Program-made: the position numbers and the translations under genes
The notes under the pieces: generated by a model
What the model was told of the DNA's origin: nothing
The model's database searches: none
What the model saw: the letters and a program-made list of their open reading frames with translations, nothing else
Origin: an uncultured Flavobacteriaceae bacterium
GTDB lineage: Bacteria; Bacteroidota; Bacteroidia; Flavobacteriales; Flavobacteriaceae
Reading direction: 5' to 3'
NCBI GenBank assembly: GCA_938029725.1
Contig: CALHGE010000010.1
Span: 62,001-126,000 of the forward strand
DNA length: 64,000 bases
Shown: positions 36,719 to 45,463 of the stretch, one piece after another
How the letters are laid out: every line of letters begins with the position of its first letter
How positions within the stretch are numbered: position 1 is the first letter of the stretch

Positions 36719-37078
36719 CTAATTACGACTTACTATTCCTTCTGTATTTTTTGTTTCGCTTACACCGGCAATGGCATTATTACTATATTCTACTTCTTTA
36801 AGAATATCGTTTGCCCAGAACAACCATTTTCCGGTCTTAGTTCCATTTTCGTATGAACCGACTGTGATGGTTTCACCTTTTTCATTGAAGCTTGCCCATT
36901 CACCATGTAGTTGTTTTTCTAAATTGAAAGTTCCTTTTTGACTTACTTCCCCATTCGCATGATAATACGTTGCTGCTATTAAATTTGTTTCTTTATTCAA
37001 TTTCATTTCTGGTTTCGCCTGTGCAAAAGAGGCTGCAGAAATAAAGAGTAACGCGATAATTAAAATTATTTTCTTCAT
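36719..37078 (-). CDS. Secreted YwqK/MORN-repeat-like small protein
   Basis: The protein has 119 residues with a signal peptide (IILIIALLFISAASFAQ). The mature part has repeats of the MORN/YwqK type: YYHANGEVSQKGTFNLEKQL, HGEWASFNEKGETITVGSYE and TGKWLFWANDILKEVEYSN, each a beta-hairpin with a G-W core. Databases often label such proteins YwqK antitoxins, but a secreted single-domain protein like this is unlikely to be part of a toxin-antitoxin pair. The function is unknown. It sits inside the region of phased repeats, but the nearest array points the other way. Confidence 0.75.
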   Translation of the reverse strand: MKKIILIIALLFISAASFAQAKPEMKLNKETNLIAATYYHANGEVSQKGTFNLEKQLHGEWASFNEKGETITVGSYENGTKTGKWLFWANDILKEVEYSNNAIAGVSETKNTEGIVSRN

Positions 37079-37137
37079 AAGAATAGATCTATAGGTTTCA
37101 ATACTGAGGTAAAAATATGATAAAATTCACATTAAAG

Positions 37138-37163
37138 CAACATTTACATAACATTAACTTTAC
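37138..37163 (+). promoter_or_regulatory. Phased TAAC-type repeats in the 37.1-kb gap
   Basis: CAAC, TAAC and TTAC start at 37138, 37149 and 37160, on an 11-bp grid, with the extended word AACATT as in the porin promoter. A possible -7 box (TGTATTG, 37177-37183) ends 23 bp after the last word, two bases more than at the three best arrays. On the plus strand no coding gene follows before the terminator at 37349. Confidence 0.4.
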
Positions 37164-37183
37164 ATAGAAAACGAGATGTATTG

Positions 37184-37377
37184 ATTTTTAGTATGTTATA
37201 AAAAATGCTATTTTGAAAAATTAAAGATTAGTTAATGTAAGCGTTACCATAAGATGACATCCATCAGCGATCTTAGCAGTAGTCTTAAGACGAAAGTGAT
37301 TTCATGATACCTATTAGTTTTTGTCGACTAGTTTTTTTGAAATCCTACAGCTACCTTTGGCCAAGGTAGCTTTTTTT
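37184..37377 (+). ncRNA. Candidate small RNA between a repeat array and an orphan terminator
   Basis: This stretch has no convincing coding frame on the plus strand, yet it is preceded by the phased repeats at 37138-37163 and ends in a well-formed terminator at 37349-37377 that no plus-strand gene explains. The gene at 36719 is transcribed the other way. A PHO-controlled small RNA is the simplest reading. The 5' end is a guess, placed just after the possible -7 box. Confidence 0.3.
37349..37377 (+). terminator. Orphan Rho-independent terminator
   Basis: The 9-bp stem AGCTACCTT/AAGGTAGCT (37349-37357 and 37363-37371), with an inner TTGG/CCAA able to extend it, is followed by a seven-T run. 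The T-run is on the plus strand only, so it serves a plus-strand transcript, but no plus-strand gene lies upstream within 700 bases. Confidence 0.75.
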
Positions 37378-37510
37378 ATACCAAAAATTTGTCGCAATTC
37401 AGCGCGCTCACTTACGACACCAAAGCAAATACTTTTTTCATTTTAAAAATGCTGCTTCAGAGAATTGATTTGATTGCTTGTTCATAACCTCCAATTTATT
37501 CTTCAAAACA

Positions 37511-37554
37511 TAACATTAGCGAAACATTAATTTAACATTGGTAGCAGTTATTTG
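37511..37554 (+). promoter_or_regulatory. 11-bp phased repeat array and -7 box of the porin gene
   Basis: TAACATT, AAACATT and TAACATT start at 37511, 37522 and 37533, exactly 11 bp apart. The degenerate -7 box GTTATTTG (37547-37554) ends 21 bp after the last word starts. The porin ATG is 24 bases further on. The geometry is that of a Pho box next to an activator-dependent promoter. Confidence 0.65.
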
Positions 37555-37578
37555 TACCCGACAAAAACTAATACTTAA

Positions 37579-38784
37579 ATGAAATTCAGACATTTAGTCC
37601 TTGGGCTATCCATCTTCGTTTCCTCTTTAGCCTATGGGCAAGAGCCAAACGCACCAGCATTCGGAAAAGGACTTTTTAATTTAGTAGGCAAGGATAGTAC
37701 GTGGACCATGAAAATTGGCACCCGTATGCAATTCCTAACTACTGCCACTTGGGATGAAGGTACCGATGAAGGTCTAGTAAACCCACAACAAAGCTTCTTA
37801 GTGCGCAGAGCACGATTAAAATTCAACGGTTTTGCTTTCTCACCAAAACTGAAATATAAAATGGAGCTGGGCTTATCGAATAGAGATATTTCTGGGGCTT
37901 CAGAATTCACTAGCAATGCGCCAAGATATATTTTGGATGCCGTGGTAATGTGGAATTTCTATGAAAATTTTGAATTATGGATGGGGCAAACCAAACTACC
38001 CGGAAACATTGAACGTGTTATCTCTTCTGGAAACTTACAACAAGTAGATCGTTCTTTGCTGAACAGCAGATTTAACATTGATCGTGATCTTGGTATTCAA
38101 CTACGCCATCATTTTAAGTTATCAAACAATTTCTTAGTGCGAGAAAAATTAGCTATTTCTATGGGCGAAGGTAGAAACGTCACCACTGGTAATTTAGGCG
38201 GCCTACAACAGACAGCACGTATAGAGCTTCTTCCATTTGGAGCTTTCAAAAGCAAAGGTGATTACAGCGGAAGTGATTTAAAAAGAGAAGAAAAACCAAA
38301 ACTACTGATAGCCGCCACGTATGACACCAACAAAGACGCAGTAAAGAATAGAAGTAATCAAGGTTCTTATATGGTCAATGACATCGGCTTTTATCAGACC
38401 GATATTAATACCATTTTCTTGGATGCGATGTTTAAGTACAACGGATTTTCTTTTATGGCAGAATATGCCAATAGAACTGCCGATGACCCTATTGCTAAAA
38501 ACTCTGATGGCAGCCTAACCGGAGATGAAGTACAAGTAGGAAGCGGCCTAAATCTTCAAACGGGCTACTTATTTAAAACAAATTGGGAAGTTTCTGGTCG
38601 GTATACCAACATCAATTTAGATGAGGCTATTACGGGCAAAAATCCTGAAAGCCAATATACATTGGGACTATCAAAATTTCTTGCTGGGCATAAGTTAAAA
38701 GTCCAAACAGATTTGAGTTACTTAAATTTAGATGCAGGCACAAATAAACTTATGTATCGTCTACAAGTAGACATTCATTTCTAA
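37579..38784 (+). CDS. Phosphate-selective porin O/P family protein
   Basis: The protein has 401 residues with a signal peptide (LVLGLSIFVSSLAYG). It shows the OprO/OprP-type porin pattern: KIGTRMQFLTTATWDE, SFLVRRARLKFNGFAFSPKL and LWMGQTKLPGNIERVISSGN in the first half, then barrel strands to a C-terminal Phe (YRLQVDIHF). Proteins of this family form trimeric outer-membrane channels, best known for phosphate or polyphosphate. In this phylum the family is broad and specificity is not certain, but the PiT phosphate transporter encoded 76 bases downstream and the repeat array upstream support phosphate entry. Confidence 0.9.
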   Translation: MKFRHLVLGLSIFVSSLAYGQEPNAPAFGKGLFNLVGKDSTWTMKIGTRMQFLTTATWDEGTDEGLVNPQQSFLVRRARLKFNGFAFSPKLKYKMELGLSNRDISGASEFTSNAPRYILDAVVMWNFYENFELWMGQTKLPGNIERVISSGNLQQVDRSLLNSRFNIDRDLGIQLRHHFKLSNNFLVREKLAISMGEGRNVTTGNLGGLQQTARIELLPFGAFKSKGDYSGSDLKREEKPKLLIAATYDTNKDAVKNRSNQGSYMVNDIGFYQTDINTIFLDAMFKYNGFSFMAEYANRTADDPIAKNSDGSLTGDEVQVGSGLNLQTGYLFKTNWEVSGRYTNINLDEAITGKNPESQYTLGLSKFLAGHKLKVQTDLSYLNLDAGTNKLMYRLQVDIHF

Positions 38785-38793
38785 GCTAAAAAA

Positions 38794-38837
38794 TAACCTT
38801 AAGATAACATAGCCGGTCGGAAGACTATCGATATTTG
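38794..38837 (+). promoter_or_regulatory. Phased repeat pair and -7 box upstream of the PiT gene
   Basis: TAAC starts at 38794 and 38805, 11 bp apart, and the -7-like GATATTTG ends at 38837. That G is 32 bp (21 plus 11) after the second word, so the phase matches the other arrays although the word expected at 38816 (GTCG) is degenerate. It would let the transporter be expressed separately from the porin. Confidence 0.45.
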
Positions 38838-38860
38838 CGAACTTATAACTACCAAAAATT

Positions 38861-41164
38861 ATGGATAATATTTACTTGTTAATCGTTATTGCTTTAGGCG
38901 TTTTAGCTGTTGCTGATTTAGTTGTTGGCGTCAGTAATGATGCGGTCAACTTTCTGAACTCTGCGATTGGCTCAAAGGCCATACCTTTTAAAACCATCAT
39001 GATTGTAGCCAGTTTGGGTATTATTTGTGGTACCGTATTTTCAAGCGGTCTTATGGAAGTTGCCCGAAAGGGAATATTTAACCCTAGTGAATTTTACTTT
39101 GATGAAATCATGTTCATTTTTATGGCCGTGATGATTACCGATATCTTACTACTAGACTTCTTCAATACCTTAGGAATGCCCACATCAACCACGGTATCTA
39201 TTGTATTCAACTTGCTTGGAGCAGCCGTTGCTATGGCATTGATAAAAATTGTAGCAGATAATGGCAACCTTTCAGATGTAGTCAATTATATAAATACAAC
39301 AAAAGCGACCGAAATTATACTAGGTATTTTGTTGTCAGTAGTCGTAGCTTTTAGCATTGGAGCCCTTGTGCAATGGATTTCAAGGCTCTTGTTATCTTAT
39401 AATTTTGAAAAAAAAGCCACTTGGGCAGGAGCATTATTTGGAGGTGTAGCCCTTTCTGCAATCACCTATTTCATATTGATGAAGGGAATAAAAGGAACAC
39501 CGTATGCAGGTGAAAGTTTTGACATTATTGGTGGCGTTAAGATTAAAGATTTTCTAGAAAATCAATGGATGGCCATTGTGACGGCAAACTTTGTGCTCTG
39601 GTCTTTCCTATCTTATATTTTAATGAGTTTTGCAAATGTTAACATCTATAAACTAATTATCGGAGTTGGCACCTTTGCACTTGCTCTAGCTTTCGCAGGA
39701 AACGATTTGGTAAACTTTATTGGTGTTCCGATAGCAGCATGGCAATCTTATTTGGAATGGGAAAGCTCTGGAATACCGGCAACGGAATTCAGTATGGAGT
39801 TTCTCTCTAAAAAAGTACCTACACCTACGCTTCTATTGTTTTTGTCAGGTATAATTATGGTAGCGACCTTATGGTTTTCCAAGAAAGCAAGGTATGTTGC
39901 GGATACTGAAATCAACCTTTCTCGTGAAGGAGAAGCCAATGAGCGCTTTCAGCCTAACTTTCTTTCTAGAGGCTTAGTACGAGGGTCTGTTTTAGTTTCA
40001 AATTGGTTTAACACCCTACTTCCTAAGTCATTAAAATCAACCATCGATAAGCAATTTGACAAACCCGTAATCGCTCTTTCTAAAGATAAGGTGCATCAGC
40101 TTCCGGCTTTTGATATGGTACGGGCTGCAGTTAACCTAATGGTGGCCGGCATACTTATTTCTATTGCAACATCCTACAAATTACCCTTATCTACTACCTA
40201 TGTGACTTTTATGGTTGCGATGGGTACTTCACTAGCAGATAGAGCTTGGGGCGCAGAGAGTGCGGTATATCGTGTAGCTGGCGTGCTTAATGTAATCGGC
40301 GGATGGTTTGGAACGGCAATAATTGCTTTTATTGCCGCAGGTACCGTTTTAACCATTATTAATTTTGGAAAGGGAGCGGCAATCGCCATATTATTATTTA
40401 CCGCGGTATTATTACTGGCCAGAAACTATATCGCTTATAACAAAAAAGCGAAAGAGCAAAAAGCAGAAGACAGTTTAAACCGAGCTGAAAGCAGTTCCAT
40501 TCAAGGAGTTATTGAAGAAAGTGCTGGTAATATTGCAAATGTTGTAAAGCGCACAAATAAACTATACACTAACAGCATCAATGGTCTGGCGGTGCAAGAC
40601 TTAGCTCAGCTGAAAAAGAATAAAAAAGGTGTAGTAAAACTATCTGATGAAATAGACGACCTACGCGACAATATATTTTACTTCATTAAAAACCTTGATG
40701 ATGCGAGTGTTGGAGCGAGTAACTTTTATATAAATATTCTTGGGTATTTACAAGATATGGCACAGTCACTAGAGTACATAACCAAGATTAGCCATAAGCA
40801 CATCAATAATAACCACAAGAAACTTAAATACAACCAGATCAAAGAGCTAAAAGAGATAGATCAAGAACTTGAAACGATCTTGAATGATACTCAAAAAGCC
40901 TTTGACAATAGATCGTTTGAAGAAATAGGAGATGTTTTGAAAAACAAACAACGCTTATTTGATATGGTTTCAGATAAAATTCAAACGCAAGTTTCTAGAA
41001 CAAGAACTGAAGAGTCTAGTCCAAAAAACACGACACTTTACTTCTCTATACTATTGGAGACAAAAGACCTTATGACGGCTACTATGAATCTTTTAGAGCA
41101 ATATCATACAGCACATGATAGCTCTATTACACCTGCCACTATTGAGCAGCCCAAAGAAGAATAG
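38861..41164 (+). CDS. PiT family inorganic phosphate transporter fused to a PhoU-like domain
   Basis: The protein has 767 residues. The PiT signature occurs twice: GVSNDAVNFLNSAIGSKA near residue 23 and FAGNDLVNFIGVPIAAW near 278, each with the Asn-Asp pair that binds phosphate and cation. About ten to twelve transmembrane helices extend to residue 530. The last 230 residues are soluble and helical (SIQGVIEESAGNIANVVKRT, SVGASNFYINILGYLQDMAQ), a PhoU-like four-helix domain that may regulate uptake. It imports phosphate with protons or sodium into the cytoplasm. It follows the porin gene, so outer- and inner-membrane steps are encoded together. Confidence 0.94.
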   Translation: MDNIYLLIVIALGVLAVADLVVGVSNDAVNFLNSAIGSKAIPFKTIMIVASLGIICGTVFSSGLMEVARKGIFNPSEFYFDEIMFIFMAVMITDILLLDFFNTLGMPTSTTVSIVFNLLGAAVAMALIKIVADNGNLSDVVNYINTTKATEIILGILLSVVVAFSIGALVQWISRLLLSYNFEKKATWAGALFGGVALSAITYFILMKGIKGTPYAGESFDIIGGVKIKDFLENQWMAIVTANFVLWSFLSYILMSFANVNIYKLIIGVGTFALALAFAGNDLVNFIGVPIAAWQSYLEWESSGIPATEFSMEFLSKKVPTPTLLLFLSGIIMVATLWFSKKARYVADTEINLSREGEANERFQPNFLSRGLVRGSVLVSNWFNTLLPKSLKSTIDKQFDKPVIALSKDKVHQLPAFDMVRAAVNLMVAGILISIATSYKLPLSTTYVTFMVAMGTSLADRAWGAESAVYRVAGVLNVIGGWFGTAIIAFIAAGTVLTIINFGKGAAIAILLFTAVLLLARNYIAYNKKAKEQKAEDSLNRAESSSIQGVIEESAGNIANVVKRTNKLYTNSINGLAVQDLAQLKKNKKGVVKLSDEIDDLRDNIFYFIKNLDDASVGASNFYINILGYLQDMAQSLEYITKISHKHINNNHKKLKYNQIKELKEIDQELETILNDTQKAFDNRSFEEIGDVLKNKQRLFDMVSDKIQTQVSRTRTEESSPKNTTLYFSILLETKDLMTATMNLLEQYHTAHDSSITPATIEQPKEE

Positions 41165-41217
41165 TATTTCTTCATAATCAAGAATTATAAGTACCTTAGA
41201 CCTAGTAAAAATAAACT

Positions 41218-41937
41218 ATGATGAGGTACTTTTTTTTATGCTTAGCAATTCTGATTTCTTTGGCTTCTTCTGCTCAAGAACTGACAGGTACGCAGCTTCT
41301 TGAAAAGGCAATTAAGTATCACGATTCGGAAAAATCTTGGGACTCATTTAGAGGAAATTTAGGGGTCACTATGAACACCCCTGATGGCAAAGAACGCATA
41401 AGCGACCTTGTTATAAATCTTCCTCAAGAGTACTTTGAGTTGCGCTCATCAAAGGATGGCGCCAAGCTAAAGCAGACTTTAAGCAAAGGAGAATGTGAGC
41501 TCAAACTCAACGGAAGCACCACCATATCTGAAGAAGATCTAAAAACACACCGTCTTAGCTGTGAGCGCGCAAATATGTATAAAAATTATTATACATACCT
41601 CTATGGATTACCCATGAAATTAAAAGACCCAGGTACGCTAATAGACCCTAAAACTCAGAAGAAAACTTTCAAAGGCAAAACATACCTTGTTTTAAAAGTC
41701 ACTTATGAAAAAGAAGTGGGCGAAGATATTTGGTATTTTTATTTTGACCCAAAAACCTTCGCCATGGAGGTGTATCAATTCTTTCATGATGAATCGAAAA
41801 ATGATGGAGAATATATTCTCTTATCGGAAGAAGTAGAAGTGTCAGGCATCAAAATGCCAAAAAATCGCGCTTGGTATTACAATAAAGGTGATACCTATCT
41901 GGGTACTGATATTTTGACCAAAGCATTATCACTCTAG
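41218..41937 (+). CDS. DUF6503 family secreted protein
   Basis: The protein has 239 residues with a signal peptide (FFLCLAILISLASSAQ). The domain resembles DUF6503 and more distantly the LolA-like fold: GTQLLEKAIKYHDSEKSWDSF, YYTYLYGLPMKLKDPGT and EDIWYFYFDPKTFAMEVYQ. Such proteins are periplasmic with an unknown ligand, possibly lipid or lipoprotein. Two adjacent ATG codons (41218 and 41221) open the frame; either may be used. It lies 53 bases after the PiT gene with no terminator between, so it may be read through. Confidence 0.8.
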   Translation: MMRYFFLCLAILISLASSAQELTGTQLLEKAIKYHDSEKSWDSFRGNLGVTMNTPDGKERISDLVINLPQEYFELRSSKDGAKLKQTLSKGECELKLNGSTTISEEDLKTHRLSCERANMYKNYYTYLYGLPMKLKDPGTLIDPKTQKKTFKGKTYLVLKVTYEKEVGEDIWYFYFDPKTFAMEVYQFFHDESKNDGEYILLSEEVEVSGIKMPKNRAWYYNKGDTYLGTDILTKALSL

Positions 41938-42065
41938 AAACTAAAAAATATATATTTCTACTTCTGGCGAATGAAGTAGTATCAGTTGGAAGCTTTCCGT
42001 TCATCGAAAAATTTATACCTATTTATTAAATAGTACGTTATGAGAGCTAACAAAATGCCTCTAAT

Positions 42066-43019
42066 ATGCGTTCTTTTATATATCTAATACCCTTCGCAGT
42101 TGCTATTTTATTATTAAATTCTTGTAGTAAAGAAACCGCATTTTTATCTGAAGAAGAACAACAAGAACAGGAGCAATTCAACCTATCTGCTCGGTCGTCA
42201 GCAAAGCAATTATATGAAGACTATTATGTAGTCTCAAAAAGCAGCTCAGCAGAGATTGCATGGTCTGGCAATGAAGCTTCATGCGATTCTGGCGACATAC
42301 CGAAAGCTACTATGGATAAGGTTTTTATGCGTCTTTCATATTTTAGAAAAGCTGTCGGTTTACATAACATTATTTCAGAAAACGAAACCAAAAGCGAAAA
42401 AGCGCAGGATGCTGCTCTAATGATGAAATCTAATGGAACTTTAGATCATTTTCCCCCTATTAGTTGGTCGTGTTACTCTGAAGCAGGCAAAGAAGCTGCC
42501 GGAAACTCACTGCTTACACAGGTTAAAAATGCTGAAGCCATTGACTCCTATATTAGAGATCAAGGAAGCGCTAACGGCCCGGTCGGACATAGAAGATGGC
42601 TCCTTTGGCCTAAACTACAAGAAATTGGCGTGGGCAATACTGATACTACCAATGCTATTTGGGTATTAGGGAATGCCGGTACACCTCCTGCTGATACGCC
42701 TGAATTCATTTCATGGCCTCCAAAAGGGTACACGCCAAAGCAGTTAACCTATCAGAGATGGTCATTTTCAATAGCGGGAGCAGATTTTACCAATGCTTCG
42801 ATTGCTATGAAAGATGAAAATGATCAAGAAATTACAGTAGTAATAGAAGAACTAGATATTCAATTCGGAGACCGAACTATTGTTTGGGCACCTTCAATAA
42901 ATACAAATGATTTAACCAAAGACACTTCATATACTATTAGCATAAATGATGTTGGTTTTGATGGTCAAATAAAAGATTATGAGTATGAGGTAACGCTATT
43001 TGATGTGAATCAAGACTAA
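42066..43019 (+). CDS. CAP (SCP/PR1-like) domain lipoprotein
   Basis: The protein has 317 residues with a lipoprotein signal (PFAVAILLLNSCSKET, Cys near residue 20). The domain has CAP features: MRLSYFRKAVGLHNIISENE near 90, AQDAALMMKSNGTLDHFPPI with a conserved His near 130, a second His in PVGHRRWLLWPKLQEIGVGN near 178, then IWVLGNAG. CAP proteins are found in many surface and secreted contexts; their activities vary and are often binding rather than catalytic. The C-terminal third is a separate beta-rich segment. Transcribed alone. Confidence 0.82.
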   Translation: MRSFIYLIPFAVAILLLNSCSKETAFLSEEEQQEQEQFNLSARSSAKQLYEDYYVVSKSSSAEIAWSGNEASCDSGDIPKATMDKVFMRLSYFRKAVGLHNIISENETKSEKAQDAALMMKSNGTLDHFPPISWSCYSEAGKEAAGNSLLTQVKNAEAIDSYIRDQGSANGPVGHRRWLLWPKLQEIGVGNTDTTNAIWVLGNAGTPPADTPEFISWPPKGYTPKQLTYQRWSFSIAGADFTNASIAMKDENDQEITVVIEELDIQFGDRTIVWAPSINTNDLTKDTSYTISINDVGFDGQIKDYEYEVTLFDVNQD

Positions 43020-43257
43020 TATATTCATACAGCGAAAATTCACTTACCGAGTAAATAATTCTATTCAACGACCTTGCTAATTTTAGGCTATTTCAAATCC
43101 TGCTTTTAAACGTGCAATAGTATATTGCCTAGCTTAAAGGTGAACATGAGCACAACGACCAAAAGAAATAGCATAACTACCCTTGAAATCGGAAGGTTTG
43201 ACTACTATTCGAACATGGGTTTTGCTGATGCTAAAGAGGGTGTTTAGAAGATCAAGC

Positions 43258-44727
43258 TTAGTGCTTTATTTGGCCGACTAATTTCAAGGTGATCCGATAT
43301 AGATTCTCCTTTTCCATTTTAGACTTCAACCAGGCATAAAAACTCATTACAAAAATATCTTCTTGTTCCTTTCCCAACCATTCAAATGAGTTCTCAACTT
43401 CAGCCTTAAACTCTTCCTTTACAACCTGTTCGGGGTTTTCATAATAACGACTTATCAATTTTACAAAAGTTAAAACCCGTTTTTCACCCCTATCTTGAAG
43501 TTGTTTTGAGAATTTGCGTTTAAACTGCTGCAAACGCACAAGCACGAGATCTAGTCTATCCAATTCCGTAAGCAGAAGAATTTCAATAAGGTTCTTTTTT
43601 ACTACCCAAACCCATCCCATTTTTTTCTCATACCAAGTATCGCTGTGGCGAAGTTTTTTAATGATTTGATACGCTTCCGAAAATTCACCTTGTTGAAAAA
43701 GACACATGGCTATGAGCAGTTGCACATCCAAAGAAGTTTCTTTAAAATCTGTCAGCAATTCAATTGCCTCTTTAGGTCGGCCTGTATAGTTATAATTCAG
43801 CGCCTTCATTGTAGCTAATCTTTCGGCAAATCTCTTGTAATACGATTTATTATCTTTCTCCATTTCAACTTGCAACTCCTTTGTAAACTTCATTGACGCC
43901 GCGAATTTTTTATTTCTGAACTGGGTAACTGCCAATAAATTAAGAATACTTAAATGGTAATACCGATGCTTATCTTTAAGGTTGCTTTTTTGGCCAACAA
44001 GGTCATACATCTCAAACATAAACGGAGCAATAGAATAGTAATCGCTTTGTAATTTCGCTCCAGCTGCCGTTAACTCCATCAATTGAAATAGCGACTTATA
44101 GGTAAGGGTTTCATTTACTTCAATATGGAATTCTGCAAATGTATTTTGAACAATAGCTGCTATCGAGGTATGCGCGCTATCTTTTAATCTTGATTTTATA
44201 ACTGCATAAGCTCTATTCAATTGAAAATCTTGCTGAAACAACTTCATGTTCGTTTCAGAAGTATGAATGATTTCTTCAAGCTTCCAAGTCGCATTCAAGT
44301 GCGCGTATTGAATCTTGGTATGATAAATTTCATTTAGAATAGAATATAAATCTAGAGGAATTGCCATTTCTTCGGCATTTTTCAAGATCTTAAAAGCAAG
44401 CTTGTATAGCTTTTTTTCAAAGAAAATACGACTTGCTAAAATCAACTTAAGTATGGTCAATTCTTCAGATGTCTCCCCAGCAAAACTTTTGCTGCCAACA
44501 AAATCAATCAAACTATCTTGGAGCCTTTTACAAAGGGCATGAAAAGAATTTCGCGCTGGTTTTCCATACAGTTGTATATCCAAATCCGTGTTCTTTCCCG
44601 AATCAATGAGCTTGAAAAGCTTTTCGTTTTTAGTATCCGTTCTACGGTTCCTTCGCCTTAGTTGAAGTAAAAACTCTTGCTTCTCATCCTTAGTTAAAGT
44701 GCCTAAAATAGCAGTTATTCCTGTCAT
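43258..44727 (-). CDS. Helical-repeat (TPR-like) protein of unknown function
   Basis: The protein has 489 residues with no signal peptide or transmembrane segment, so it is probably cytoplasmic. It is built almost entirely of amphipathic helices, with TPR-like pairs around 300-380 (ALNYNYTGRPKEAIELLTDF, LLIAMCLFQQGEFSEAYQII) and a basic N-terminal region (LLQLRRRNRRTDTKNEKLF). It is most similar in style to large all-alpha proteins found in Flavobacteriaceae. No enzymatic motif is seen. It is divergent from the yiaA-like gene. Confidence 0.75.
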   Translation of the reverse strand: MTGITAILGTLTKDEKQEFLLQLRRRNRRTDTKNEKLFKLIDSGKNTDLDIQLYGKPARNSFHALCKRLQDSLIDFVGSKSFAGETSEELTILKLILASRIFFEKKLYKLAFKILKNAEEMAIPLDLYSILNEIYHTKIQYAHLNATWKLEEIIHTSETNMKLFQQDFQLNRAYAVIKSRLKDSAHTSIAAIVQNTFAEFHIEVNETLTYKSLFQLMELTAAGAKLQSDYYSIAPFMFEMYDLVGQKSNLKDKHRYYHLSILNLLAVTQFRNKKFAASMKFTKELQVEMEKDNKSYYKRFAERLATMKALNYNYTGRPKEAIELLTDFKETSLDVQLLIAMCLFQQGEFSEAYQIIKKLRHSDTWYEKKMGWVWVVKKNLIEILLLTELDRLDLVLVRLQQFKRKFSKQLQDRGEKRVLTFVKLISRYYENPEQVVKEEFKAEVENSFEWLGKEQEDIFVMSFYAWLKSKMEKENLYRITLKLVGQIKH

Positions 44728-44887
44728 TAAAACATAAGTTATTACAGTCTATATCTCAATAAATATAGGTCTTATAATGTTTCTAATACTTATTTAATCA
44801 TAAGTTTAATTATAAATTCGTGTTTCACGCATTCGTATTCACCCTCATCTTTGCCTTAAATAATAGAATTATATAAATCAAATACTT

Positions 44888-45343
44888 ATGAAAAATTCAG
44901 TTTTTAATGAAAATTCAGAAATTAAAAAAATTGAAGAATTTAGTGGTAGACCTACCTCCGCATTCGTATCCGCATCTTGGATGGCAGTTTTAATCGGAAT
45001 GGTGTCTTATTGTATTGGCCTCTGGAATGCGCATATGCAATTGAATGAAAAGGGATACTACTTTACCATTCTTCTCTTCGGACTCTTCTCTGTGGTCTCT
45101 GTACAGAAAAGCGTTCGAGATAGACAAGAAGGCATTCAAGTAAGTGACGCGTACTATGGTATTAGCTGGTTTACGACCATAGCTTCCATTAGCCTTTTGG
45201 TAATAGGATTATGGAACGCAGATCTTGAACTCAGTGAAAAAGGCTTTTACGCAATGTCATTTCTCTTAAGCTTATTTGCAGCAATTGCAGTTCAGAAAAA
45301 TACGAGAGACATTCAGTTTTTAGATTCGTTAGAAGACCAATAA
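44888..45343 (+). CDS. yiaA: YiaA/YiaB-type inner-membrane protein
   Basis: The protein has 151 residues made of two copies of a two-helix YiaAB domain. Each copy has a GLWNA motif and an EKGYY-like motif: IGLWNAHMQLNEKGYYFTIL in the first and IGLWNADLELSEKGFYAMSF in the second, each followed by a basic VQK..RD segment. Four transmembrane helices result. The family is widespread but its function is unknown. The duplication is the normal form. Confidence 0.88.
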   Translation: MKNSVFNENSEIKKIEEFSGRPTSAFVSASWMAVLIGMVSYCIGLWNAHMQLNEKGYYFTILLFGLFSVVSVQKSVRDRQEGIQVSDAYYGISWFTTIASISLLVIGLWNADLELSEKGFYAMSFLLSLFAAIAVQKNTRDIQFLDSLEDQ

Positions 45344-45463
45344 AATATAACTACTATAACAAGCCTGTTCATTAAATTGAATAGGTTTGTTCAATTTAAT
45401 CGCTACGAAAACAGAGCAGGCAATTACACTCTTAAATATCCGTTATCTAATACATATTTTGGT

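Noticed and set aside
36719..37078. Toxin-antitoxin interpretation of the YwqK-like gene
   Set aside because: The protein has a signal peptide and no adjacent toxin-like gene, so the common database label is probably misleading here.
43146..43247. A 33-codon frame starting MSTTTKRNSITTLEIGRF on the plus strand between the CAP lipoprotein and the helical-repeat gene
   Set aside because: It is short, has no recognisable domain, no promoter and no terminator, and could be a chance frame or a scrap of a lost gene.
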